Source: Streptomyces lacrimifluminis
GTDB taxonomy: Bacteria; Actinomycetota; Actinomycetes; Streptomycetales; Streptomycetaceae
Direction: 5' to 3'
Length of the DNA stretch: 64,000 nt
Assembly (NCBI RefSeq): GCF_014646095.1
Contig: NZ_BMMU01000037.1
Coordinates: 1 to 64,000 of the forward strand
The notes below the pieces were generated by a model. The model saw only the letters and a program-made list of their open reading frames with translations. It did not search any database and was not told the origin of the DNA. A program made the position numbers and the translations under genes. Positions 24,523 to 33,527 of the stretch are shown here, in pieces. Each line of letters opens with the position of its first letter. Position 1 is the first letter of the stretch.

Positions 24523-27486
24523 TCAGTTCAGATCCCCGAGCCCTCTCAGCTCCGGAAGGTCATCGAACTCCCCAGGGTTGAGAAACATCAACTCCCGCGC
24601 GTCCTCCGGCACATCACCCCGCCCACCCGCCGGAGGCTGCAACGCCTGCTCCGTCCAGATGCACTTGCCGGTCGGCGTGTAACGCGTCCCCCACCGCTGG
24701 GAGAGGGCGGTGATCAGTTGCAGCCCCCGGCCACCCTCGTCCGTCTCCGTCGCCCGGCGGATACGGGGCATCGTCAGGCTGCCGTCGAAGACCTCGCAGA
24801 TCAGCTCGGCGCCGTGCAGCAGCCGGAGTTGGACGGGTCCCTTGGCATGCCGTACGACGTTGCCGACCAGCTCGCTGACCAGGAGTTCCGTGGTGGGCGT
24901 GAGGTCGTCCAGGCCCCAGACGGAGAGCTGTTCGCGGACATGGCGGCGGGCCTGGCCGGCCGCCCTGGGGTCCTCGGGCAGCGGCCAGGAGGCGACCCGG
25001 TCGCCGGTCAGGGCGTGCAGACGGGCGATGAGGAGTGCCGCGTCGTCCGCGCTCGGCTGCTCGGCGGGAAGCAGTCCCGCGGTGAGCGTGTCGCAGAGTC
25101 CTTCGAGGTCCCCTTCCGTACCGGCCTCGTACGCCCCTCTCAACAGGCGGGCCAGTTGGCCCATGCCCTCGTCGATCTCCCGCTTCGACGACTCGACCAG
25201 ACCGTCCGTGTACAGCACCAGCAGACTGCCCTCGGGGACCTTCAACTCGACGGTCTCGAAGGGGGGTTCGGCCGCGCCGAGGGGAGGGTCGGCGGTGAGC
25301 GCCGGGAAGTACACCGTGCCGTCGGGGTGGACGACCGCCGGCGGGGGATGGCCGGCGCGGGTGATGGAGCAGGTCTGGGTGATGGAGTCGTAGAGGGCGT
25401 ACAGGCAGGTGACGTACGACTCCTCGCCCATGTTGCCGACGATGTCGTTGAGGTGGCTCATGATCTCGTCGGGGGGCAGTTCGAGGTCGGCGAGGGTGTG
25501 GACGGCGGTGCGCAGCCGGCCCATGGTGGCCGCCTGGGGCAGGCCGTGGCCCATGACGTCGCCGACGACAAGGGCGACCTGGCCGCCGGAGAGCGGGATG
25601 ATGTCGTACCAGTCGCCGCCGACGTCCACGCCCTGGGCGGCGGGCAGGTAGCGGGCGGCGGCCGTGCAGGCGGGCAGGTCAGGCAACTCGCTCGGCAGCA
25701 GGGCGCGTTGGAGTTCGCGGGAGCGGCTGCGCTCGTCGTCGTAGAGGCGGGCCCGGGCCAGCGCCTGGGCGACGAGGGCGCTGATGGTCGTGAGGAGGGT
25801 GCGTTCCTCGTCGGTGAAACCACGCGGGCGGTCGAAGCTGACCGAGCAGACGCCGAAGGTATGGCCGGAGGCGGTCAGCGGCAGGAACGCCCAGGCCTGT
25901 TTGCCGCTGCGCCGGGGCAGGCCGGCCAGCGCGGGAAAGTGGGCGGCGAAATCCGCCGGGGACGAGAAGAACGCGGGGGTCTCGCTGGCGATCACGTCAC
26001 AGCTGGGCCAGCCGGGCGCCAGCGGGGCGTCCCTGATCAGTTCGAGGAACTCCTCCCCGTAGCCGATGGATCCGACGGTGCGCAGACGGTCGCCCTCGAC
26101 GGTCTGGACGATGAGGCCGGCGGCGGCGAACGGCGGCAGTACGCGCCGGGCGACCGCGTCGACGACGTCCCGCGAGGTCGTCGCCTTGGCGAGCGCAGCC
26201 GTCAACTCCGCGATGCGGGCGGCGCGTTCGGACGCGTTGTGCTCGTCGGCCCGCCGTTCCTCCTCGTGCCGCCGCTTCTCGGTGACGTCCTGGAGGTAGA
26301 GGGTGCGGCCGTCGGGGCCCGGGACCAGTCGCAGGTGGTGGCGACGACCGGTGCCGGGCACGCGTATGTCGAAGCCGACCGACTTGTCCTCGGCGGCGGC
26401 CTTCCGGCAGCGTCTCTCCAGATCGGGCAGCTCCCGCACGGTCGGCAGGTCCCACAGGACCCGCCCGAACAGCTCCTCCTCGGAGAGGCCGAGCATGCGT
26501 TCGGCCTCCAGGTTGGCGAAGGTGACCCGCCAGGTGTCGTCGACCGCGAGGAACCCGTCGCTCATGTGCCGCAGGGCGCGGCCGAGCGCGTCCCGGGCGG
26601 TGCGCGACTCGTTGCTGTCCCAGCCCATGCCGATCATGCGCAGGGGTTCGCCGTGCTCGTCGTACGTCGCCCTGCCGCGCGCCTGGTGCCAGCCGTACGT
26701 GCCGTCCAGGCCCCGTACGCGGTACTCGGCCTCGAACACCGAGTGGCCGCGGATCGCCTGGTCGACGAGGGCGAGGGTCGGTCCGAGGTCGTCGGGGTGG
26801 ACGCAGCGCATCCAGTTCTCGACGCGGGCGGTGTACTCCTCGGGCCGGGTGCCGTACAGCTCCATCGCGGCTTCGTCCCAGATGAGTTCACCGTTCTTGA
26901 TGTGCCAGTCCCACGACCCGACCCGGACCTCCTTCAGCGCCTGGCGGAGCCGGTCGCCGCTCATCTCCGAGTGCACGGGACCGGTCGGCAGGGGCGCCTG
27001 GACCATGCGTTCCTCCGCCCAGGCGACGACGTCCCGCAGGAACCGCCAGTGCGCGGAGGTCGGTTCACGGTTCTCACCGGTGATGACGGTGAGGGCGCCG
27101 ATGCTGCGGTCACGGCGGATGACGGGCACCGCGGCGAGCCCACTGCCGGGGATGGGCGCGCTCGACGGGCAGATGGGGATCGAGGGGTCGGCGCGGTCGG
27201 CCGCCACCCCGGGTATCCACACCCCGCGGCCCTCGTGGCGGTCCTCGTACAGGGCGCGGGCGGGGGCCAGCGGACCCTCCTGGTCGATGATCTCCCAGGG
27301 GCCGGTGAGGGCGGTGGGCAGACCGGTGGCCGACACCAGCCGCAGGGCCGACATGGGGCCCCGGAGGTGAATCGTTCCCCCGAGTGCGCCCAGCTCCGCC
27401 ACCGCGTGCTGAAGGGCCAGCCGGAAGACCTCGCTCTCCGCGACACCGGGGTCCACCGAGCCGAGCAGTGCCAGCCGTGCGTTCAT
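24523..27486 (-). CDS. Multi-sensor SpoIIE-type serine phosphatase with C-terminal anti-sigma kinase domain
   Basis: The 987-residue protein has an N-terminal GAF-like domain (about 1-150), two PAS domains (about 160-410), a GAF domain (about 430-600), a PP2C/SpoIIE phosphatase with GGDWYDII and VVGDVMGHG (about 610-830), and an RsbW-like HATPase with ELVGNVVRH and GGRGL (about 855-970). Such proteins regulate anti-sigma-factor antagonists in partner-switching cascades. No antagonist or sigma gene is adjacent; sigF and sigN lie 30 kb away. The start at ATG 27486 has only a weak ribosome binding site, and an upstream in-frame start would add 26 residues unlike the family. It faces the RTX gene tail to tail. 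Confidence 0.9.
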   Translation of the reverse strand: MNARLALLGSVDPGVAESEVFRLALQHAVAELGALGGTIHLRGPMSALRLVSATGLPTALTGPWEIIDQEGPLAPARALYEDRHEGRGVWIPGVAADRADPSIPICPSSAPIPGSGLAAVPVIRRDRSIGALTVITGENREPTSAHWRFLRDVVAWAEERMVQAPLPTGPVHSEMSGDRLRQALKEVRVGSWDWHIKNGELIWDEAAMELYGTRPEEYTARVENWMRCVHPDDLGPTLALVDQAIRGHSVFEAEYRVRGLDGTYGWHQARGRATYDEHGEPLRMIGMGWDSNESRTARDALGRALRHMSDGFLAVDDTWRVTFANLEAERMLGLSEEELFGRVLWDLPTVRELPDLERRCRKAAAEDKSVGFDIRVPGTGRRHHLRLVPGPDGRTLYLQDVTEKRRHEEERRADEHNASERAARIAELTAALAKATTSRDVVDAVARRVLPPFAAAGLIVQTVEGDRLRTVGSIGYGEEFLELIRDAPLAPGWPSCDVIASETPAFFSSPADFAAHFPALAGLPRRSGKQAWAFLPLTASGHTFGVCSVSFDRPRGFTDEERTLLTTISALVAQALARARLYDDERSRSRELQRALLPSELPDLPACTAAARYLPAAQGVDVGGDWYDIIPLSGGQVALVVGDVMGHGLPQAATMGRLRTAVHTLADLELPPDEIMSHLNDIVGNMGEESYVTCLYALYDSITQTCSITRAGHPPPAVVHPDGTVYFPALTADPPLGAAEPPFETVELKVPEGSLLVLYTDGLVESSKREIDEGMGQLARLLRGAYEAGTEGDLEGLCDTLTAGLLPAEQPSADDAALLIARLHALTGDRVASWPLPEDPRAAGQARRHVREQLSVWGLDDLTPTTELLVSELVGNVVRHAKGPVQLRLLHGAELICEVFDGSLTMPRIRRATETDEGGRGLQLITALSQRWGTRYTPTGKCIWTEQALQPPAGGRGDVPEDARELMFLNPGEFDDLPELRGLGDLN

Positions 27487-27733
27487 ACTTGAAGTTTTAC
27501 CGTTCGAGTGGCACCTCAAGCGAGACTTTGCAGGAAACTCACGTTCACCTCTGGCCACCCGCACCGCCCCACACGCGCGTCAACAACCGTGTTCCCAGAG
27601 CAGGTTGTGTGACATCCCATCGTCATCAAGGCCAACTAGCCTTCCGTTGAAGAACAGTTGAGATTTGAACGTAACTGACTGTTGAGAACTTCACATCCGA
27701 GGTTCCGTCCAGAGGATCTCTGCTAGGAGCGGC

Positions 27734-28816
27734 ATGGACATCGGCGTTTTCATCCCCATAGGCAACAACGGCTGGCTGATCTCGAAGAGTTCACCCCAGT
27801 ACATGCCGAGCTTCGACCTCAACAAGGCGATCGTGCAGAAGGCGGAGGCCCACGACCTGGACTTCGCCCTCTCGATGATCAAGCTGAAGGGCTTCGGCGG
27901 CGAGACGGAGTTCTGGGACCACAACCTGGAGTCGTTCACGCTGATGGCGGGCCTGGCGGCGGTCACCGACCGCATCAAGCTCTACGCCTCGACGCCGATC
28001 CTGGCCCTGCCCCCGGCGATCGTCGCACGCATGGCGGTGACGGTCGACTCGATCGCCCCCGGCCGCTTCGGCATCAACATCGTGACGGGCTGGGCCCCGG
28101 GCGAGTACGCCCAGATGGGCCTGTGGCCCGGCGACGACCACTTCGGCAACCGCTACACGCGGGCCGTCGAGTACGTCACCGTGATGAAGGACCTGTGGCG
28201 TGACGGCGTCAGCAACTTCAAGGGCGAGTTCTACGAGATGGACGACTGTGTCCTCTCCCCGCGCCCGGCGGACGGGCACATCGACATCGTCGCGGCCGGC
28301 CAGAGCGGCACCGGCATGAAGTTCGCCGCGGAGCACGCCGAGTACAACTTCATCCTGGGCAGCGGCGTCAACACCCCGACGGCGCTGGCGGGCAGCACGG
28401 CGACGCTGGTGGAGGAGGCGGAACGAACGGGCCGGGACGTGGGAGCCCTCTCGCTCTTCATGATCATCGCGGCCGGGACGGACGACGAAGCCCAGGCCAA
28501 GTGGCAGGACTACCACGACAACGCCGATCACGCGGCGCTGGCGTACATGGCGGGCGAGACGGCCACCGACACGACGTCCACGGGAACGTCGACGGCGCGG
28601 ACGATCGCGCTGCCCGAGGGCGCGGTCAACTTCAACATGGGCACACTGGTCGGCTCGTACGAGAGCGTGGCGAGGATGCTCGACGAGGTCGCCGAAGTAG
28701 CGGGCACCAAGGGCGTCATGCTGGTCTTCGACGACTTCCTGGAGGGCCTGGAGAACTTCGGGACGCGCATCCAGCCGCTGATGAAGTCCCGTGCGGGGAG
28801 GGGGAGTTCGACGTGA
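27734..28816 (+). CDS. LLM-class flavin monooxygenase, pyrimidine oxygenase RutA type
   Basis: The 360-residue protein matches the luciferase-like FMN monooxygenases of the RutA group along its length (MDIGVFIPIGNNGWLIS at the start, GRFGINIVTGW near 110). RutA opens the uracil ring between N3 and C4 using FMNH2 and O2 to give ureidoacrylate. AGGAG lies before the ATG. The next gene overlaps by 4 bp and encodes an isochorismatase-family hydrolase, the class to which RutB belongs, so the pair likely performs the first two steps of Rut-type pyrimidine use. The flavin reductase is not seen here. Confidence 0.85.
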   Translation: MDIGVFIPIGNNGWLISKSSPQYMPSFDLNKAIVQKAEAHDLDFALSMIKLKGFGGETEFWDHNLESFTLMAGLAAVTDRIKLYASTPILALPPAIVARMAVTVDSIAPGRFGINIVTGWAPGEYAQMGLWPGDDHFGNRYTRAVEYVTVMKDLWRDGVSNFKGEFYEMDDCVLSPRPADGHIDIVAAGQSGTGMKFAAEHAEYNFILGSGVNTPTALAGSTATLVEEAERTGRDVGALSLFMIIAAGTDDEAQAKWQDYHDNADHAALAYMAGETATDTTSTGTSTARTIALPEGAVNFNMGTLVGSYESVARMLDEVAEVAGTKGVMLVFDDFLEGLENFGTRIQPLMKSRAGRGSST

Positions 28817-29481
28817 CCCCGGCCCCGGAAAGCGGTGCCGAGGAGGATCGGGAGCAGGAGAAGGACTACGAACGCGCGGGCCTGGCCGGCCGGCTGACGC
28901 CCGGCACCTCTCCCGCCCTCCTCCTCGTGGACCCGGCCCGGGCGTACGTCGATCCGGCCTGCCCCCTCTACGCGGGGGCGGGCGCGGAGGGCGCCGCCGA
29001 GGCGATGAGGGGGCTGCTGTCCCTCGCCCGCCGGGCCGGAATCCCGGTGATCGTGACACGCGTCGTACTGCGCCCCGACGGCAGCGACGGAGGTGTCTTC
29101 TACCGCAAGGTCCCGAGCCTGCGGGCGTTCGTGGAGGGCAGCCCGTACGCCGACTTCATCGAGGGCCTGGCGCCGACGGCCGCGGAGTTGACGGTGACGA
29201 AGCAGTACCCGAGCGCCTTCTTCGGCACGACCCTGTCCACGTACCTCACCTCCCACGGCATCGACACCCTCCTCATCGCCGGCCTCACCACCAGCGGCTG
29301 CGTACGCGCGACGGCCCTCGACGCCATGCAGCACGGGTTCGTCCCGGTGGTCGTCGAGGAGGCGGTGGGCGACCGGGACGCGGGGGTGCACGCGGCGAAC
29401 CTGTTCGACATCCGGCACAAGATCGGTGAGGTCTGGAGGATGGGAGAGGCGGCGGAGTACCTTTCCAGGGCCGGGAGTTGA
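28813..29481 (+). CDS. Isochorismatase-family cysteine hydrolase (RutB-like or N-carbamoylsarcosine amidase-like)
   Basis: This 222-residue cysteine hydrolase has the catalytic triad of the family: Asp in LLLVDPARAY, Lys in TVTKQYPSAFFGT and Cys in TTSGCVRAT. The GTG start overlaps the RutA stop as GTGA. Family members cleave carbamoyl groups; next to RutA the likely substrate is ureidoacrylate. The block GIDTLLIAGLTTSGCVRATA is also close to N-carbamoylsarcosine amidases, so the substrate is open. Confidence 0.82.
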   Translation: MTPAPESGAEEDREQEKDYERAGLAGRLTPGTSPALLLVDPARAYVDPACPLYAGAGAEGAAEAMRGLLSLARRAGIPVIVTRVVLRPDGSDGGVFYRKVPSLRAFVEGSPYADFIEGLAPTAAELTVTKQYPSAFFGTTLSTYLTSHGIDTLLIAGLTTSGCVRATALDAMQHGFVPVVVEEAVGDRDAGVHAANLFDIRHKIGEVWRMGEAAEYLSRAGS

Positions 29482-29527
29482 CCGGGAAGAGGGGAAGGAG
29501 GGTAAGGAGGGGGCGGGGCGGGGCGGG

Positions 29528-29758
29528 TTATTCGATGTGCCCGGTCTCGGGGTCGACCTGGGAGAGGAACTCCCGGATGGAGTCCTCCAGTCGGGCCGTG
29601 TCGGCCTGGACCGGAGGGTGGGTGCCGAAGCCGAAGCCGTATCCGGGGTGGGGGCCGGTCAGCCAGGTGAGGTTGTAGGAGCCCGGGGTGTTGTCCGGTT
29701 GGCTGACCTCGAACTCCTCGCCGTCGACCGACATCCGCCACGGCTCGTTCACCGACAT
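29528..29758 (-). CDS. Small conserved hypothetical protein
   Basis: This 76-residue acidic protein has no membrane segment or signal. It has an aromatic/glycine patch around residue 40 (GPHPGYGFGFG) followed by a helix. It looks like a small soluble protein of the kind widespread in Streptomyces, but I cannot name a function. A GTG one codon upstream is an alternative start. It ends 46 bp from the isochorismatase-family gene, tail to tail. Confidence 0.65.
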   Translation of the reverse strand: MSVNEPWRMSVDGEEFEVSQPDNTPGSYNLTWLTGPHPGYGFGFGTHPPVQADTARLEDSIREFLSQVDPETGHIE

Positions 29759-29822
29759 CACGACCTGCTTTCCTCAGCCCCGGACACGGGAGCGTACGTG
29801 CTTGCCTCACGTGCCCATCGGA

Positions 29823-30278
29823 TCATGCAACGGTGAAGTCGGCGGCCTTGGCGACCAGCTTCGTGTCGCCGTCCTTCGCGGTGGCCAGGACGGCGACGTG
29901 CCACACGCCACGCTCGGACTCCTCGGCGTCGGCGCGGGTGACGGGGACCTTGTAGGTGCAGCGCACGGTGTCCCCACCGGACGGCTTGCACACGGCCGAC
30001 TCCGCGGAAGCCATGTCCTTGGCGGTCAGCGCCTCCTTGGCGAAGACGGACGAGTTCGCCGGCCAGGCCAGGACCTTCACGTCCTTGACACCGGAGGACG
30101 CCGACACCTCGGTGGTGAAGGTCAACGAGCCGGCACGGTCACCGACGGGGGCGGCATAGCGGGCGGCACTGTGCGCCACCGAAGGCGGCTGCTCCCCGGC
30201 GTAGGCGAGAGCGAAGGCTCCGGCACCACCGAGGACGACAACTCCGGCAGCCACAGAGAGAACGATACGACGCGCCAT
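29823..30278 (-). CDS. Secreted DUF5707-type protein
   Basis: The 151-residue protein has an N-terminal signal sequence (MARRIVLSVAAGVVVLGG and following, cleavage near ALAYA) and a single beta-rich domain with two cysteines (CKPSG, CTYKV). The pattern SLTFTTEVSASSGVKDVKVLAWP matches DUF5707 proteins of Streptomyces as I know them. Function unknown; likely exported. AGGGGAA is 8 bp before the ATG. Confidence 0.8.
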   Translation of the reverse strand: MARRIVLSVAAGVVVLGGAGAFALAYAGEQPPSVAHSAARYAAPVGDRAGSLTFTTEVSASSGVKDVKVLAWPANSSVFAKEALTAKDMASAESAVCKPSGGDTVRCTYKVPVTRADAEESERGVWHVAVLATAKDGDTKLVAKAADFTVA

Positions 30279-30378
30279 GAGGAATTCCCCTACCAGGATC
30301 AGGTGGATCAGACCGACGCTCTTGGCGGCGCCGTTGCACTCATCCTGGCCGGGCGGCAGTCTCCGGGCATGAGCGCAC

Positions 30379-30399
30379 GTACTCAACTCCGGTCTGAGT
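30379..30399. promoter_or_regulatory. Palindromic element upstream of the DUF5707 gene
   Basis: TACTCA (30379-30384) and TGAGTA (30394-30399) flank a 9-bp centre, 100 bp before the DUF5707 start. It may be an operator for that gene. It also lies between that gene and the truncated TetR gene. Confidence 0.35.
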
Positions 30400-30487
30400 A
30401 GGAGCTGTTCGGCGGTGAGGGGCGAAGGCGCGAGCGCGGCTGTCGCAGCTGCGGCCGACTCGCCCGGCCATGACCATCCTCCGGCCG

Positions 30488-30890
30488 TCACCCCTCTCGG
30501 GAGCCGGGACCCAGGACTCCGGCGGTGAAGTCCGCCAACTGCGTGCGCATCCTCTCCTGCGGCACGCCTTCCTGCCCGGCCAGGTGCTCGACAAGATCGG
30601 CTCGGACGGCGGCGAGCAGGGCGTGGGCGGTGAAGTCGTTGCCGGTGAGGCCGGGGATCTGGTCCAGCACGGCTTCGAGCAGGCCGTGCCACCGCGCGTA
30701 GTGCTCCGCCTGGTACGGGCTGCCGCTCCCGCTCTCCTCCAGGGCCAGCGAGAGACGACGGTTGTCGAGCTTGAAGCACAGGAGGGCGTCGAGCAGGGCG
30801 GGCACGCGCTGCTGCGGCGGGGTGGTGGGCCCCAGGGGCGGCGGGCCGGTTTCGACGGCCTCCCTGATCGGTTCGAGCCGCGGCGGCCCG
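30488..30890 (-). pseudogene. TetR-family regulator, 5' end deleted
   Basis: The frame ending at 30488 encodes about 130 residues typical of a TetR ligand-binding C-terminal domain (ALLDALLCFKLDNRRLSLAL, YARWHGLLEAVLDQ, AHALLAAVRADLVEHLAGQEG). The helix-turn-helix N-terminus is missing; beyond about 30,890 the frame runs into sequence of an oppositely oriented gene. A DNA-binding role is therefore impossible for this remnant. Confidence 0.7.
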
Positions 30891-30894
30891 GCGG

Positions 30895-31421
30895 TGGGAA
30901 AGGTGCACCAGTGCCTGCCCGATCTGTTCGAACAGTGGGCGGTGCTGCGGCCCTCGTGGTTCATGCAGAACTTCACGGGCACACACATGCACGCTGCCGG
31001 CATCCGTGCGGACGGAACCATCCGGAGCGCCACCGCCGGCGGCCGGGTCGGCTTCGTCGACGCCGACGACATCGCGGCCACCGCCGTCCACGCCCTGACC
31101 GTCGGACACGCCCCCAACACCGATCTCGTCCTCACCGGCCCGGAGGCACTCGGCTACGACGACATCGCCGCGATCACCACCGAGGTCACCGGTCGGCCCG
31201 TCGTGCACCGCCATCTGTCGTACGAGGAGATGCGCGACCACCTCACGCTCACGGCGCTGATCCCGCCGGAGTTCGCCGCCATGCTGGCCGGCCTGGACCG
31301 GGCCATCGCGGAGGGCGCGGAGGACCGGGTCACCGACACCGTCCAACGCCTCACCGGCCGGCCCGCGCGGACGTTCCGAGCCCACCTCGAAAGGAGCGCG
31401 CCGGTGTCAAGCGGCCAGTGA
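30895..31421 (+). pseudogene. NmrA-like NAD(P)-dependent oxidoreductase, 5' half deleted
   Basis: The frame encodes about 175 residues of the C-terminal half of an NmrA-like/atypical SDR protein, from HQCLPDLFEQWAVLRPSWFMQNF through GFVDADDIAATAVHAL and the helical end. The Rossmann N-terminus with the glycine-rich NAD(P) motif is absent. The frame upstream is the antisense of the TetR remnant. The intact pair would have been divergent, as is common for TetR regulators and their target oxidoreductases. Confidence 0.7.
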
Positions 31422-31434
31422 ACAGTGAATCTCC

Positions 31435-32433
31435 TCACGCGGGAAGGGACTTGAGCCATTCCGTCAGCAGGGCGTTGGTCTCCTCGGGGCGTTCCTGCTG
31501 GATCCAGTGGCCGCAGCCTTCGAGGATGTGGGAGCCGGTGAGGGCGGGGAGGGTGACCGGGTGTGCGTCGATCGCGTCGGCCAGCCAGGTGGTGGAGGCG
31601 TCCAGGGAGCCGCCGATGAACAGTGCCGGCCGGGTGACGGGGGCGCCGGTGTGGCCGCCGTTCGCCAGGTCCTCCCAGTCCCGGTCCATGTTCCGGTAGC
31701 GGGCGAGCGCTCCGCTCATGCCGGTGCGCTCGAACTCCCCGGCGTAGACGTCGAGTTCGCGGTCGGTGAGCCAGGCGGGCCGCTGGTGCCGGGGGAAGCG
31801 CTCGCGCAGGGTGCCGCTTCCCCCGCGCGTCACGAAGTGCGGGTCCGGGGCGCCGGGTTCGGGCATGGTGTCGGCGGAGAGCGCGGCGTAGAAGCCCGCC
31901 AGCCAGCCGCGTACGTCGGGTTCGATCTCGGCCTCGGCCCGGCCGGGCTCCTGGAAGTAGGAGACGTAGAACTCCTCCGCCTCGCCCCCGATGTGCGCGA
32001 AGACCTCGCTGGGCCGGGGTCCCCCCGGCGGGCTGTACGGCACGCTCAGCAGGGCGACCGCGCGGAACACGTCCGGGCGGACCAGCGCGGAGGTCGCGGC
32101 GATCGTCGCGCCCCAGTCGTGTCCGATCAGCACCGCGGAACTCTCCCCGAGGGCGCGCACGACGGCGACGTTGTCGTCGACCAGGTCGAGCATCCGGTAC
32201 GCGCTCGTCGCCCCGGGACGCGAGGAACGGCCGTAGCCGCGCACGTCGATGGCGACGGCACGGTACCCGGCGGCGGCCAGCGCCGGAAGCTGGTGCCGCC
32301 AGGAGTACCAGGACTCCGGGAACCCGTGCACCAGCAGGACCAGAGGGCCGGTGCCCTGTTCGACCAGGTGGATCCGACCGGCGGGGGAGGGGACGAGGCG
32401 GTGGATGAGGGGGTGCGGGGGCGGGTGCGGCAC
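31435..32433 (-). CDS. Alpha/beta hydrolase, epoxide hydrolase-like
   Basis: The 332-residue protein has HGFPESWYSW (oxyanion hole with the HGxP motif of epoxide hydrolases), the nucleophile Asp in GHDWGA, two candidate lid tyrosines, and a C-terminal GCGHWIQQE histidine. These features fit soluble epoxide hydrolases. The GTG at 32433 is chosen because GGAG lies 5 bp upstream; upstream in-frame sequence is not family-like. It runs tail to tail with the NmrA remnant, 13 bp apart. Confidence 0.85.
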   Translation of the reverse strand: MPHPPPHPLIHRLVPSPAGRIHLVEQGTGPLVLLVHGFPESWYSWRHQLPALAAAGYRAVAIDVRGYGRSSRPGATSAYRMLDLVDDNVAVVRALGESSAVLIGHDWGATIAATSALVRPDVFRAVALLSVPYSPPGGPRPSEVFAHIGGEAEEFYVSYFQEPGRAEAEIEPDVRGWLAGFYAALSADTMPEPGAPDPHFVTRGGSGTLRERFPRHQRPAWLTDRELDVYAGEFERTGMSGALARYRNMDRDWEDLANGGHTGAPVTRPALFIGGSLDASTTWLADAIDAHPVTLPALTGSHILEGCGHWIQQERPEETNALLTEWLKSLPA

Positions 32434-32736
32434 GGGGGCTCCGTACGTCGTCGGTGAGCGGACGTTGACGTCACCGGCAATCGTGCGGTGGCAGCGCGAC
32501 GCACGCGAGACCTGTTGCCGGTTCGGCAAACCGGCTCCGGCCTGCTCCCGGCACTCGGCACTCGGCACTCGGCACACCGGAACCCGGGAACGTGCGTTCC
32601 GGTGGCGTGTGCTCAGGCGGGCCCCGCGCTCTTCCAAAGAATCACGGGAGAGATAGAAACCCACCAAGCCCCACCTTCCCTCCCGTCGCCGGAGACAGCG
32701 CCCACGGCCGCTTCCGCGCAAACTCACTCGCCCGAG

Positions 32737-33525
32737 TGAACATCACCAACACAGCTGGATTCGTGCCCGGTTGCCTGCCTTACGCGAAGAGCGCGGACGA
32801 CAGTTCCTACCTCCTCGCCATCGAGGCACAGCGGAAGAAGGTCTCGTCCAAGCCCGCGAGTTGGGCCTACTACACGTCGTACTTGTGGACCACGTACGGA
32901 CTGCCCACCGCGCTCATGGTCGTGTGCCAGGACCACGCCACCGCCAGGTGGGCCCAGCAACCGGTGGCCAGCGGGCCACCAGGACTGCCCACGCTCACCC
33001 TCACGCCCCTCGTCGTGGGCCACACAACACGCCCGCGATCACCGACCCGGCCGAGGCCCGCGAGGACCTCGTCATGGCCGCGTTGTCCGCCATTGCCCAC
33101 GCGGCCGATCCGGACATCAATGCCGTATAAAAGCACTGTCCGCCGCCCTGCAGCAGGACGTGCCCGAGGACGACGCCGACCCGATCATCGAATTCGTCGC
33201 ACAGGGGCTGGTCGACAGCCCGGCCAGGAAGCTCTGGAGGAACCTGGTGGCCGTGGACCTCTCCTTCTACACGTCCTTCATCGCGGAGGAGATCCACGAT
33301 GAAGGACGTGCCGAAGGCCGCGCTCAAGGCCTCGCCGAAGTCATCCTGTTCGTCCTTGAGAAGCGCGGCCTCGCTGTGTCCGACGAAGTACGTGAGCGGA
33401 TCACGGCCGCCGACGGCCCCGAGACCCTGCACGGCTGGATCGCCCGCTCCGTCACCGCCACGACCGCCGCAGAGATCTTGACACCTCGCCAAAAGGGCGT
33501 GCGCGCGACCCCGATGGAGCGTTGA
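32737..33525 (+). pseudogene. Rpn/PD-(D/E)XK-like nuclease gene, frameshifted
   Basis: Three reading frames carry successive parts of one Streptomyces protein type. The first has SSYLLAIEAQRKK (an E-x-Q nuclease-like motif) to LTPLVVG, the second runs from HNTPAITDPAEAREDL to DINAV, and the third from KALSAALQQDVPE to the end, including RAEGRAQGLAE. The shifts fall near 33,017 and 33,127, each explained by one missing base. The N-terminus is also lost or diverged. Such genes are often linked to mobile or recombination-active regions. Confidence 0.7.
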
Positions 33526-33527
33526 AG

